Source: JBBROS01 sp964246015
GTDB taxonomy: Bacteria > Pseudomonadota > Alphaproteobacteria > Acetobacterales > Acetobacteraceae
DNA: 64,000 nt
Reading direction: 5' to 3'
Assembly: GCA_964246015.1 (NCBI GenBank)
Contig: CAXTPG010000002.1
Coordinates: 1-64,000, forward strand
The translations under genes were made by a program, and so were the position numbers. The notes beneath the pieces were generated by a model, which was not told the origin of the DNA, ran no database searches, and saw nothing but the letters and a program-made list of their open reading frames with translations. This document shows, piece after piece, positions 8,843 through 20,000 of the stretch (position 1 is the first letter of the stretch; each line of letters begins with the position of its first letter).

Positions 8843-10444
8843 CTACGGCTCACCATCGTGGCGCGATGAGCCGTCGATGAGGCGGATCAGCGTTGCGAGG
8901 CGGTCGGCTTCGGCGGGGGGCTTGTCCCAGCGGAGGCGGGCGATGCGGGGGAAGCGGAGGGCGACGCCGGATTTGTGGCGGCTGCTGCGCTGGGCGGCGT
9001 CGAAGGCGACTTCCAGAACCAGGCCGTGCTCGACCTCCCGCACCGGGCCGAAGCGGTTGGTGGTGTGGTTGCGGACCCAGCGGTCGAGCTGGACGAGTTC
9101 GGCGTCGGTGAAGCCGGAATAGGCCTTGCCGACGGGGACCAGCTCGCCGTCGTCGCGCCAGAGGCCGAAGGTGTAGTCGCTGTAGAAGCTGCTGCGTTTT
9201 CCGTGGCCGCGCTGGGCGTACATCATGACGGCATCGATGGTGAGGGGGTCGCGCTTCCACTTCCACCACTGGCCCTTGGGGCGGCCGGGGACATAGGGGC
9301 TGTCGGCGCGCTTGAGCATCAGGCCTTCGATGCTGGCGGCGCGGGTGCCCTCGCGGATGGCGGCGAGTTCGTCGACGGTGGTGAAGGGGATGAGGTCGGA
9401 CAGGTCCATGCGGGGGGGCTTGTGATGCGCGAACCAGGTCTCGAGGCGGGCGCGTCTCGTGTCGAAGGGGAGCGGGCGGAGGTCTTCGTCGCCGTCGAAC
9501 AGGAGGTCGTAGAGGCGGACGTGGAGCGGGAAGTCCTTCTGCATCTTCGCGCCCGGGGATTTGCGGTTGAGGCGCTGCTGCAGGTCGGCGAAGGGCGCGA
9601 CCTGGTCGTCACGGACGACGAGGAGTTCGCCGTCCAGGACGGCCTCGAAGCGCATGGCGTCGAGGATTTCAGGGAAGGCTGCGGAGACGTCGTCGGCGCC
9701 GCGGGAGTAGATGCGGCGGCCGCTGGGGGTGGCGACGAGCTGGATGCGGATGCCGTCCCATTTCCATTCGGCGCGGAAGGCGGCGGGGTCGAGGACCGCG
9801 ACGTCCGGCGCTTCCAGCGGGTGGGCGAGCATGGGGGGGCGGAAGACGGGGGCGCCTTGCGGGTCGGGGCGGGGTCCCTGCCCTTCCAGCCAGGCGAAGA
9901 GGGGGGCGTAGGGCGGGGCCAGGCCGTGCCATAGCTCCTCGATTTCGTCGGGGGCGACGCGGCCCTCGGCGAGTTCGGAGAGGGCGATCTTGGCGAGGCG
10001 GGCGGAGGCGCCGACACGGAGGCTGCCGGTGATGAGCTTGAGGAGGGCGAAGCGGACGGAGGCGTCGGAGGCGTCGAGCCAGCCGGCGACGACGAAGGGG
10101 AGTTCGGATTTGGGGGTGGAGAGGAGGCCTTGCACGACTTCGGTGAGGGTCGGCGGGGGGGCGTTGGTGGGGCGTTCGGGCCAGATGAGGGCGGTGGTTT
10201 CCGCGAGGTCGCCGACGTAGTCGCGGGACCATTCGAACAGCACGGGGTCGGTGCGTTCTTCCGCGAGGGCGCGGATGAGGGCGGGTTTCGCGGCCTGGAA
10301 GGCGAGTTCGCCGGTGAGGGCGGCGAGGCCGAAGCCGCGGTCGGGGTCGGGCTGCGTGGCGAAGTAGCGGCGCAGGAGCGCGACCTTGGCAAGGCGGCCG
10401 GGGGTGAGGACGAGGCGTTCGAGCAGTTCGGCGAAGGCGATCAT
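8843..10444 (-). CDS. ATP-dependent DNA ligase, ligase-associated-cluster type
   Basis: 533-residue ATP-dependent DNA ligase. The N-terminal ~190 residues match the alpha-helical DNA-binding domain (RYFATQPDPDRGFGLAALTG), and the nucleotidyltransferase core has the adenylated lysine in EWKWDGIR, then RGADDVSAAFPE, a DGELLV motif, and a C-terminal OB fold with KRDPLTIDAVMMYAQRGHG. It is the single-subunit type found with a dedicated exonuclease, DEXH helicase and phosphoesterase, not the LigD fusion. It follows the exonuclease gene by 22 bases. The helicase and phosphoesterase partners are not adjacent here. It probably seals ends in a DNA repair route. Confidence 0.92.
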   Translation of the reverse strand: MIAFAELLERLVLTPGRLAKVALLRRYFATQPDPDRGFGLAALTGELAFQAAKPALIRALAEERTDPVLFEWSRDYVGDLAETTALIWPERPTNAPPPTLTEVVQGLLSTPKSELPFVVAGWLDASDASVRFALLKLITGSLRVGASARLAKIALSELAEGRVAPDEIEELWHGLAPPYAPLFAWLEGQGPRPDPQGAPVFRPPMLAHPLEAPDVAVLDPAAFRAEWKWDGIRIQLVATPSGRRIYSRGADDVSAAFPEILDAMRFEAVLDGELLVVRDDQVAPFADLQQRLNRKSPGAKMQKDFPLHVRLYDLLFDGDEDLRPLPFDTRRARLETWFAHHKPPRMDLSDLIPFTTVDELAAIREGTRAASIEGLMLKRADSPYVPGRPKGQWWKWKRDPLTIDAVMMYAQRGHGKRSSFYSDYTFGLWRDDGELVPVGKAYSGFTDAELVQLDRWVRNHTTNRFGPVREVEHGLVLEVAFDAAQRSSRHKSGVALRFPRIARLRWDKPPAEADRLATLIRLIDGSSRHDGEP

Positions 10445-10466
10445 GGCGGGGGCTGGTTGTCCGGGG

Positions 10467-11507
10467 TCACGCCGCCTGCTCCTGGGGCGGGGTGTCCTCC
10501 TCCTCGTCGCCGTAGCCGACCAGGCGGAGGGCGCGGCCGCGGATGCCGCGTTTGGCGGCTTCGTGGATCAGGGCTTCCTCGCGGCCGTGGGTGACCCAGA
10601 CCTCGGGGGCGGCGACCTCGTCGAGGGTGGCGAGGAGTTCGTCCCAGTCGGAGTGGTCGCTGACGACGAGGGGAAGTTCCACGCCCTTGCTGCGGGCGCG
10701 CTGGCGGACGCGCATCCAGCCGCTGGCCATGCAGGTGACGGGTTCGGCCAGGCGGCGGGCCCAGCGGTCGGCGATGGCGCTGGGGGGGGCGATGACGATG
10801 GCGCCGGCGAGGGCGGCCTTGTCGGCGACGGTGGCGGGGCGGAGGTCGCCCAGGGGCACGCCGAGGCGTTCGTAGGCGGCACACAGGGGTATCATGGCGC
10901 CGTGGAGGTAGATGGGGCGGTCCCAGCCGGCCTGGCGCAGCAGGGCGATCATGCGTTGCGCCTTCCCCAGGGCATAGGCGCCGACGACATGGGTGCGGGT
11001 CGGGAAGAGCTCGACGCTGTCGACGAGCTTGCGGACCTCGCCTTCGGCCTTGGGGTGGCGGAAGACGGGGAGGGCGAAGGTGGCCTCGGTGACGAAGACG
11101 TCGCAGGGGATGGGCGTGAAGGGGAGGCAGGTGGGGTCGCTGGCGCGCTTGTAGTCGCCGCTGACGACGGCCCGGCTGCCGCGGTATTCCATCGCGACCT
11201 GCGCGCTGCCGAGCACGTGGCCGGCGGGTTGCAGCCAGACGCGGACGTCGCCGATGCCGATGACCTGGCCGTAGGGCTGGGCCTGTTGCGAGGCCCCTGC
11301 CCTGCCCTCGCCCATGCGGACATCCATCAGCGCGATGGTTTCCGGGCTGGCGAGGACGGCCCTATGCCCGGGCCGCGCGTGGTCGGCATGGGCATGGGTG
11401 ATGACGGCGCGGTCGACCGGGCGGACCGGGTCGATGAAGAAGCCGCCGGGCTCGCAGAAGAGCCCGTCGGGGAGGACCCGGAGCCAGGTGTCCGGATGCG
11501 GCGCCAC
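10467..11507 (-). CDS. DNA ligase-associated exonuclease (metallo-beta-lactamase fold)
   Basis: 346 residues with the metallo-beta-lactamase/beta-CASP nuclease fold. The metal-binding HAHADHARPGH motif lies near residue 38. Later come the AGHVLGSAQV segment typical of CPSF-like nucleases, SGDYKR, and a C-terminal VSDHSDWDELL with a further histidine. This matches the predicted exonuclease that accompanies the ATP-dependent ligase downstream, probably trimming DNA ends before sealing. The GTG start at 11507 immediately follows the degP stop codon with no spacer, so translation is probably coupled to degP. No signal peptide, as expected for a cytoplasmic nuclease. Confidence 0.9.
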   Translation of the reverse strand: MAPHPDTWLRVLPDGLFCEPGGFFIDPVRPVDRAVITHAHADHARPGHRAVLASPETIALMDVRMGEGRAGASQQAQPYGQVIGIGDVRVWLQPAGHVLGSAQVAMEYRGSRAVVSGDYKRASDPTCLPFTPIPCDVFVTEATFALPVFRHPKAEGEVRKLVDSVELFPTRTHVVGAYALGKAQRMIALLRQAGWDRPIYLHGAMIPLCAAYERLGVPLGDLRPATVADKAALAGAIVIAPPSAIADRWARRLAEPVTCMASGWMRVRQRARSKGVELPLVVSDHSDWDELLATLDEVAAPEVWVTHGREEALIHEAAKRGIRGRALRLVGYGDEEEDTPPQEQAA

Positions 11508-13058
<1,551 letters not shown>

Positions 13059-13188
13059 GGAGGGACTCCCGAAGGGTGTAAGGCGGTATGCGTATCGCCC
13101 GAGATGGTGACGAGTCACGTTTGCGCCAATGGCAGGGCTGCGTGCGCAAGGTGCAGGGGCATGGCCGGCGCGTCGACCCACGCCCGGA

Positions 13189-13208
13189 CCCTCCCTTCCC
13201 GGGGAGGG
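13189..13208. repeat. Hairpin between hflC and degP
   Basis: CCCTCCC (13189-13195) can pair with GGGAGGG (13202-13208). There is no T-run on either strand, so termination is uncertain. It resembles other GC-rich hairpins common between genes in such genomes. The rest of the 172-base gap shows a short palindrome GTGAC-GA-GTCAC at 13107-13118 but no promoter I can defend. Confidence 0.35.
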
Positions 13209-13230
13209 GGGCTGAGCGCTCTGCCGGAGG

Positions 13231-14106
13231 TCACGGCTTCGGCGCCTCCCGCAGCAGGCGCAGGAAGTCGTTGCCTGGGGTGAGGACGAGGCGGGAGCCG
13301 CCGTCCTTGCCGAAGGCTTCGCGGTAGGCCTGCAGGGTGCGGTAGGTTTCGTAGAATTGCGGGTCCTGCTGGAAGGCGTCGGCGTAGGTCTTGATGGACA
13401 GGCGCTCGCCGTCGCCGCGGAGGCGGTCGGCCTGGGCGCGGGCCTCGGCAAGCAGCACCGTCCGGTCGCGGTCGGCGTCGGCGCGGATGCGGAGGCTGGC
13501 TTCGGCGCCCTCGGCGCGGAGCTGGCTGGCGACGCGTTCGCGTTCGGACTTCATGCGGCCCAGGATGGCCTGGGTGTTGGCCTCGGGCAGGTCGGCGCGG
13601 CGGAGGCGGACGTCCTCGATCGCGACGCCGAAGTTCTTCATCTCGTCGGCGACCTGGACCTTGATGCGCTCCATGATGCGGGCGCGTTCGCTGGACAGGA
13701 CGTTCAGCAGGGTCTCGCTGCCGAGGACGCGGCGGAGGCTGGAGGTGACGACGGAGTTGAGGCGGGCGCGGATGCCGTTCTCCTGCGCGCCGACGGCCTG
13801 GAAGTAGCGCAGCGGGTCGGTGATGCGGAAGCGGGTGAAGCTGTCGATGATGAGGCGGCGCTGGTCGGCGAGGATGACTTCCTCGCCGCCGCTCTCGAAG
13901 TCGAGCAGGCGGAGGTCGAAGCTGATGATGGTCTGGATGAAGGGCAGCTTCGCGTGGAGGCCGGGCTTGCTGATGACGCGGATGGGCTGGCCGAACTGGG
14001 TGATGAGCACCTGCTCGGTCTGCTTGACGGTGAACAGGCTGGCGAGGGCGATGAAGGCGGCGAGCACGAGGGCGACGCCGCCGCCCATGACGAGGCGGTT
14101 GTTCAT
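13231..14106 (-). CDS. hflC: HflC, SPFH-domain modulator of FtsH protease
   Basis: 291 residues with one N-terminal membrane helix (LVMGGGVALVLAAFIALASLF), then an SPFH/band-7 domain beginning VKQTEQVLITQFGQPIRV and a long charged coiled region (ERERVASQLRAEGAEASLRIRADADRDRT). HflC and HflK form the large periplasmic cage around the FtsH protease and influence membrane-protein turnover. The ATG at 14106 overlaps the hflK stop (ATGA), so the pair is translationally coupled. The C-terminus ends in the usual LRLLREAPKP-like tail. Confidence 0.95.
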   Translation of the reverse strand: MNNRLVMGGGVALVLAAFIALASLFTVKQTEQVLITQFGQPIRVISKPGLHAKLPFIQTIISFDLRLLDFESGGEEVILADQRRLIIDSFTRFRITDPLRYFQAVGAQENGIRARLNSVVTSSLRRVLGSETLLNVLSSERARIMERIKVQVADEMKNFGVAIEDVRLRRADLPEANTQAILGRMKSERERVASQLRAEGAEASLRIRADADRDRTVLLAEARAQADRLRGDGERLSIKTYADAFQQDPQFYETYRTLQAYREAFGKDGGSRLVLTPGNDFLRLLREAPKP

Positions 14107-15332
14107 CGGGGCGTCCCCTGCATGGGCTGGGGCGCGGGGCGGGGCGCCTGGGCTGCGGGCGGGCGCGTGGCGTCGAGCGGCAGGTAGGGCACGATGCCCT
14201 GCAGCTTGTCGTCGACGACGATGGAGGGCGTGCGGGAGAGGATTTCCTGCATCGTCTCGATGTACAGACGCTTCAGGGTGACTTCCTTTGCGGCGGTATA
14301 GGCCTGGTAGACGCTGAGGAAGCGCTGGGCCTGGCCGCTGGCTTCGGCGATCAGGGACTGGCGGGCGCCTTCGGCCTCGGCGGTCAGGCGGGCGGCGTCG
14401 CCGCGGGCGCGGGGGATGATGTCGTTGCGGTAGCTTTCGGCCTCGTTGCGGACGCGCTCGGCGTCGGTCGTCGCGCGCTGCACGTCGCGGAAGCTTTCGA
14501 TGACGGCGGCGGGGGGATCGACGCGCTGGAGCTGGACCTGGGTGACTTCGACGCCGACGTGGTACTGGTCGAGGATCGCCTGGGTGCCGGTAGTGACGTC
14601 CTGCTCGATGCGGGCGCGGGCCTCGGTGAGGGCGGGCTGGATGGGGGTGCGGCCGATGACCTGGCGCATCATGCTTTCCGCCGCGGACTTGACGGTTTCC
14701 TCGGGGTTGCGGGTGCTGAACAGGAATTCGCTGGCGTCGCGGATGCGCCAGAAGACGCTGAAGTTGATGTCGATGATGTTCTCGTCGCCGGTCAGCATCA
14801 GGGCTTCTTCGGGGATTTCGCGGTCGCCGCCCGGTTGCTCGCGGCCGCGCAGGAGGCCGCTGCGGTCGCTGGAGGCTGCGCCGCGGAAGCCGACGTCGAC
14901 GCGGTTGATGCGGGTGACGGCGGGGGTCAGCGCCTGCTCGACGGGCCAGGGGATGTGGTAGTTGAGGCCGGGCAGGGTGGAGCGCTGATAGGCGCCAAAG
15001 CGGAGCACGACTCCCTGCTGGTCGGGCTGGACGCGGTAGAAGCCGCTGGCGAGCCAGATGGCGACGGCGACGAGGGCGAGGAAGGCGACGAGGCGCCCCT
15101 GCCCGCGTCCGCCGCGGCCGAATCCGCCGGGGCCGCCGGGGACGAAGCGCCGGGCCTTGTCCTGCATGCGGGCGATGAGGTCGTCGAGGTCCGGGAGGCC
15201 GCCGGCGCCCTGGTTGCGGCCGGGGTTGTTGTTGCCCCACGGGCCGCGTTCCGGCCCGCCGTCCGGCTTCTTCGGCTGATTGCCGCCGGGATTGCCCCAT
15301 GGGCTGTTTCCGCCGCCGTTGTTCCAAGACAC
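14103..15332 (-). CDS. hflK: HflK, SPFH-domain modulator of FtsH protease
   Basis: 409 residues starting VSWNNGGGNSPWG, the typical HflK opening. A glycine- and asparagine-rich cytoplasmic N-terminus (1-70) is followed by one membrane helix (around 78-97) and an SPFH domain (GFYRVQPDQQGVVLRFG onward) with NRVDVGFRG and the PIQPALTEARARIEQDV stretch. The GTG at 15332 is preceded by GGGAG, so I prefer it over a more upstream ATG that would add 18 unmatched residues. It is the first gene of a minus-strand run hflK-hflC-degP-exonuclease-ligase and is divergent from apbC across about 100 bases. Confidence 0.95.
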   Translation of the reverse strand: MSWNNGGGNSPWGNPGGNQPKKPDGGPERGPWGNNNPGRNQGAGGLPDLDDLIARMQDKARRFVPGGPGGFGRGGRGQGRLVAFLALVAVAIWLASGFYRVQPDQQGVVLRFGAYQRSTLPGLNYHIPWPVEQALTPAVTRINRVDVGFRGAASSDRSGLLRGREQPGGDREIPEEALMLTGDENIIDINFSVFWRIRDASEFLFSTRNPEETVKSAAESMMRQVIGRTPIQPALTEARARIEQDVTTGTQAILDQYHVGVEVTQVQLQRVDPPAAVIESFRDVQRATTDAERVRNEAESYRNDIIPRARGDAARLTAEAEGARQSLIAEASGQAQRFLSVYQAYTAAKEVTLKRLYIETMQEILSRTPSIVVDDKLQGIVPYLPLDATRPPAAQAPRPAPQPMQGTPR

Positions 15333-15431
15333 TGTGGTGATCGCTCCCGTTGGCAGGCGCTGTGCCGCGGTCCATATCCCGGCCACGGCGTGCCCGGCGC
15401 ATATTGACCGGACCGAAGGGGTTTACAAGCG

Positions 15432-16514
15432 ATGACGGCACCGACGCCCGACCAGATCCGCTCGGCGCTTGCCGGCATCGCGGCCCCCGGCGGCCATGCC
15501 GACCTGGTTGCCGCGGGGCTGGTGGACAGCGTGGAGGCGCGGGACGGGCTGGTGCACGTGGCGTTGCGGACGGACCGCGCGCATGCGCCGGCGATGGAGG
15601 CGGTGCGGGCGCGGGCGCAGGCGGCGCTGGGGCGGTTGCCGGGCGTGACCAACGCGACGGTCGTGCTGACGGCGCATCGTGCAGCCCCGCCCACCGCGGC
15701 AAAGCCTGCCGCGCGCCCGCCGCTGCTGGCGGAGGTGGGCCGGGTGGTCGCCGTCGCGTCGGGCAAGGGGGGCGTGGGCAAGAGCACGCTGGCCGTGAAC
15801 CTGGCCGTGTCGCTGGCGCGGCAAGGGCTGCGGGTCGGGCTGCTGGACGCCGACATCTATGGCCCCAGCCTGCCGCGGATGCTGGGGGTGGACCGCAAGC
15901 CCGAGCTGCGGGAGGGGCGGATGGTGCCGCTGGAGGCGTGGGGGCTGCGCGCGATGTCGATCGGGTTCCTGGTGGACCCGGACGCGGCGATGATCTGGCG
16001 CGGTCCGATGGTGATGAGCGCGCTGGAGCAGATGATGGGCCAGGTGGAGTGGGGGCCGCTGGACGTGATGGTCGTCGACATGCCGCCCGGCACGGGGGAC
16101 GTGCAGTTGACGATGGCGCAGCGGGTGAGCCTGTCGGGGGCCGTCATCGTCAGCACGCCGCAGGACATCGCGCTGATCGACGCGCGGCGGGGGGTGCGGA
16201 TGTTCGAGAAGACGCTGGTGCCGATCCTGGGGCTGGTGGAGAACATGAGCGTGTTCTGCTGCCCGAACTGCGGGCATGAGACCGCGCTGTTCGGGCATGG
16301 TGGCGCGCGGCGGGAGGCGGAGGCGCTGGGCGTGCCGTTCCTGGGCGAGGTGCCGCTGCTGCTGGATATCCGGACGACGGGGGATGCGGGGACGCCGATC
16401 AGCGCGAGTGCGCCGGAGAGCGCGGCGGGGCTTGCCTTCGCGGCGATCGCGGCGCGGGTGTGGGCGGGTTTGGCCGCGCCGCGGGCGGCGGCACCGCGGA
16501 TCGTGGCGGACTGA
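15432..16514 (+). CDS. apbC: Mrp/ApbC family iron-sulfur carrier ATPase
   Basis: 360 residues: an N-terminal MIP18-like domain (1-85), then a ParA/Mrp-type ATPase with the deviant Walker A SGKGGVGKST near residue 114, DADIYGPSLPRM, and VVDMPPGTGDVQLT. A C-terminal CPNC pair in FCCPNCGHE can hold the bridging 4Fe-4S cluster. The family assembles or transfers Fe-S clusters to target proteins in the cytoplasm. The gene has its own divergent promoter region with hflK. The downstream acetyltransferase starts two bases after the stop. Confidence 0.95.
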   Translation: MTAPTPDQIRSALAGIAAPGGHADLVAAGLVDSVEARDGLVHVALRTDRAHAPAMEAVRARAQAALGRLPGVTNATVVLTAHRAAPPTAAKPAARPPLLAEVGRVVAVASGKGGVGKSTLAVNLAVSLARQGLRVGLLDADIYGPSLPRMLGVDRKPELREGRMVPLEAWGLRAMSIGFLVDPDAAMIWRGPMVMSALEQMMGQVEWGPLDVMVVDMPPGTGDVQLTMAQRVSLSGAVIVSTPQDIALIDARRGVRMFEKTLVPILGLVENMSVFCCPNCGHETALFGHGGARREAEALGVPFLGEVPLLLDIRTTGDAGTPISASAPESAAGLAFAAIAARVWAGLAAPRAAAPRIVAD

Positions 16515-16515
16515 G

Positions 16516-16926
16516 ATGCGGCTGGAGATCATCGAGGCGCCGGGACCGGAGATCGAGCAGGCGATCCTGGCCGTGCTGATGGCGTGGAACGAGACCGTCG
16601 CCGGCCCGGTCCGGTATGTTCCCTTCGCCGCCGTGTTCCGTGACGGCGACCGGGTCGCCGGGGGGCTGTGGGCCGACTGCTATTACGACTGGATGTTCGT
16701 GCGCCTGGTCGTCATCCCGGAGGGGATGCGGGGCGCGGGGCATGGCACAGGCGTGATGCGGGAGGCCGAGGCGTTCGCGCGGGCGCGGGGCCTGGCCGGG
16801 ATCTGGCTGGATACGTTCAGTTTCCAGGCGCGCGGGTTCTATGAGCGGCTCGGGTTCTCGTGCTTCGGCGAGGTGGGCGATCATCCGCGCGGGGGGGCGC
16901 GGTTCTTCATGCAGAAGCGGTTCTGA
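16516..16926 (+). CDS. GNAT family N-acetyltransferase
   Basis: 136 residues with the GNAT fold: the substrate half contains YVPFAAVFRDGDRVAGGLWAD, and the acetyl-CoA loop is RLVVIPEGMRGAGHGTGVM, an R-x-x-G-x-G/A pattern. The end, FYERLGFSCFGEVGD, is the usual GNAT C-terminal motif. The ATG at 16516 lies one base after the apbC stop, so it is co-transcribed. The substrate (small molecule, antibiotic or protein) cannot be told from sequence. Confidence 0.88.
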   Translation: MRLEIIEAPGPEIEQAILAVLMAWNETVAGPVRYVPFAAVFRDGDRVAGGLWADCYYDWMFVRLVVIPEGMRGAGHGTGVMREAEAFARARGLAGIWLDTFSFQARGFYERLGFSCFGEVGDHPRGGARFFMQKRF

Positions 16927-16971
16927 CGGCGGCTCGATTTCCGTGAAGGCGGGAGGGATCGTGCCTGGAGT

Positions 16972-17002
16972 GGTGGAATGCGGAGAGCCTTCCAGCGTAC
17001 GG
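16972..17002. repeat. Degenerate copy of the 8817 inverted repeat
   Basis: GGTGGAATGCGGAGAG at 16972 followed by TTCCAGCGTACGG matches the element at 8817-8848 with several substitutions and one missing base, so the stem is weakened. It lies between the acetyltransferase gene and the large FG-GAP/Hint gene, in a 157-base gap with no other feature I can support. Confidence 0.5.
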
Positions 17003-17083
17003 TCCCGGGCTGGTCGGGCGTTCAATCTGCCTATACGGTCAGGCTGACCGGCGCCGTCGCCGACGACGCGACGGAGCGTGCCG

Positions 17084-20000
17084 ATGCCCATCCATCCCGC
17101 CCCCCCGACCCAGGCCGTCGTCACGTCCATCGCGACCGACCCGGCGGACGGGACGCTGCGGATCGGGCAGCGGGTCCTGTTCACGCTGACTGTCGATGCG
17201 CCGGTCGATGTCACGGGGTTCCCGACGCTGGGGCTGAGCAACGGGGGGGTCGCGGTGTTCGCCCCCGCGCTGTCCACGCCAACCGCGCTGGTGTTCAGCT
17301 ACGTCGTCCTGCCCGGGCAGGATTCGACGCGGCTGTCCGTGACGAAGCTGGTGCCCGGGGGCGGGACGCTGTCGGTGCCCGGCACCATCGCGCTGACGCC
17401 GGGCGCATCGTTCGCCGCCGGGAACTACGCGGTCGGGGTCGCGGCGGCGGATCTGAACCGCGACGGGCGGACGGATGCGGTGGTGGCGAATGCGTTCGGG
17501 ACGCTGCAGGTGCTGGCGGGCAACGGGTCCGGCGGGTTCCGGACGGCGGTCGAATACAATATCGGGCGGTTCGTGCATGACCTGGTCCTGGCGGACGTCG
17601 ATGGCGACGGGTTTCAGGACGCGGTGCTGGACCTGGAGCCGGGGACCGGGGAGGCGCTCGTCATGCTGGGGGACGGCGCGGGGGGCTTCGGGCCGGCGGC
17701 CGATCGGACCATTCCGGCACTGGTGGGGGCGGCGACGCTCGCGGACCTGGATGGCGACGGCATCCTCGATCGGGTGAGCTTCGCCAACGGCGGCATGCAG
17801 GTGACGATCGAGCTGGGCAAGGCGGGGGGCGGGTTCGGCACGTCGACGTCCCTGACGGCCGGGTATTCGATCACGGGGGTTGTGGTCGCGGACCTCGACC
17901 GGGACGGGGTGGCGGATCTGGCGATCGCGGACCTGTTCGGGCCGTTCCGGGCGCTGCATGGGCGGGGGGACGGCACGTTCGGGCCCGCGGTCGAGGTGGC
18001 GGGCGTCGGCCAGGCGAGCGGGGTCGTGGCGGTCGATCTGGACGGGGACGGGGACCAGGACCTGCTGGTCTCGCATTTCAACGGCACGGCGCTTTCGGTG
18101 GTGCGGAACGTGTCGTTCGCGCCGGGTTCGGTGTCGCTGGACAGCGTGCCGGTGGCGGCGGGGCACGTTACGGGGCTGGCGGTGCGGGCCAGCCCGCCTG
18201 CGGTGACGATCGGGTTGCAGCGGGACACCGGGCCGTCTTCCACGGATCGGCTGACCGGCGACGGGGCGTTGCGGGGGACGGCCGCGGCGGGGGCGGTGGT
18301 CGTGATCCGCAGCGGCGCATTCGTGCTGGCGACCGTGACGGCCGACCAGCGGGGGGCGTGGGCGGCGGTGCCCGGCCTGGGGCTGGGGGAGCACCGGGTG
18401 ACCGCCAGCGTGACCGACGCGGCGGGGAACACGGGGACGGCGACGCTCGATTTCACGCTGCTGGGCGGGGTCGTCGCGGTGCAGGTGGATGCGCCGCCGG
18501 GTCCCGTGAGGCTCGGGCGGACGGTGACGATCACGCTGGTCACCAACGCGGCGGTGACCGTCAGCGGGATGCCGGTGCTGCGGTTGAGCAATGGCGGCGC
18601 CGCCGAGTTCGACGGGGTGGCGCCGGGGGGCATGGGCCTCGTGTTCCATTACCGGGTGCGGGCCGGCGAGGACACGGCGGAGTTGCGGGTGACGGGGCTG
18701 GACGTCGTGGGTGGCGGGGTCTCGGTCGCGGCCGCCACCACGTTCTCGCAGACGGTCAGCCCGGTCGTCGGGAACGCGCGGGCGATCGCGGCCGGGGACC
18801 TGGACGGGGACGGGCGGGCGGATTTGGTCGCGGCCGCGGGTGCGGGCGGGGTGGCGGTGCTGCTGAACCGGGGGGGCGGCGCGTTCGGGACGCCCACCCG
18901 GCTTGCGACGGGGTTCGACGCGTATGGCATCGCGACCGGGGACCTGGACGGGGATGGCGCGGTCGACGTCGTCGCGGCGACGACGACGGGGGTCGTCGTG
19001 CTTCGGAACGGGGGGGGCGGCGCGTTCGGGGCCGCGACGGCGGTGACGCCGGACGCGGTGCGGGACGTGGCGCTGGCCGATCTCGACAACGATGGCGACC
19101 TCGACATCGTGGGCGCGGTCCGCGGCGGGAATTCGGTTGCGGTGCTGTTGAACGACGGGGCGGGCGGGTTCGGGCCCGGGACGGCGGTCGCGTCCGGATC
19201 GGACCCGTTCGCGGTGATCGCGGCGGATTTCAACGACGACGGGGCGATGGACCTGGCCGTCGCCGATTTCTCGGGGCGGGCGGTTTCGGTGCTGCTGGGG
19301 AACGGGCGGGGCGGGTTCCTGCCACGCATGCAGTATTCGGTGCCGAACTTCGCGATCGGCGTCGCGGCGGTGGACCTGAACGGGGACGGGGCGCTTGACC
19401 TGGTCGTCGCGCAGCAGGTGTTCGACACGGCGGCGGGGCTGACGGTGTTCACCGGGGACGGGCACGGCGGGTTCCGGGCGGGGGTCACGTCGGCCACGGG
19501 GGGGTTCACGGACGCGGTTGCGGTCGCCGACATCGATGGCGACGGGCGGGCGGACGCCGTCTTCGGCAACCAGCAGGGCACGGTCAGCGTGCGGCATGGG
19601 AATGGGACGGGGCTGGAGGCGGCGGCGGTGTTCGCGACGGGCGGCGCGGCGTGGGGGATAACGGCGGCGGACCTGGACGGGGACGGGCGCGCCGACCTGG
19701 CCGTGGCGGATCTCAACGGCAGCGTGCGCGTGCTGCTGAACCGCTCGACGCAGGGCACGACAGTGGAGGCCTCGTCGCTGGCCGGCGTGCCGGGGGCGGC
19801 GACGGGGATCGTCGTCGAGACCGGCATCGGGGTCGTGACGGGGATCGGCGTGTCCGCCGCGGGACCGCTGGGGCTGGGGCAGGAGTTGCGGTTCAGCGTG
19901 ACGCTCGGCGCCGTGGTCCAGGCGTTCGGCACGCCGCTGCTGCGGCTGAACAATGGGGGTGTCGCGGCCTATGACGCGGCGCTGTCCAGCCCGGCGTCGC

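Noticed and set aside
13059..13230. Heat-shock or envelope-stress promoter for degP
   Set aside because: No -35/-10 pair for a heat-shock or ECF sigma factor could be identified with confidence, only a short GTGAC-GA-GTCAC palindrome.
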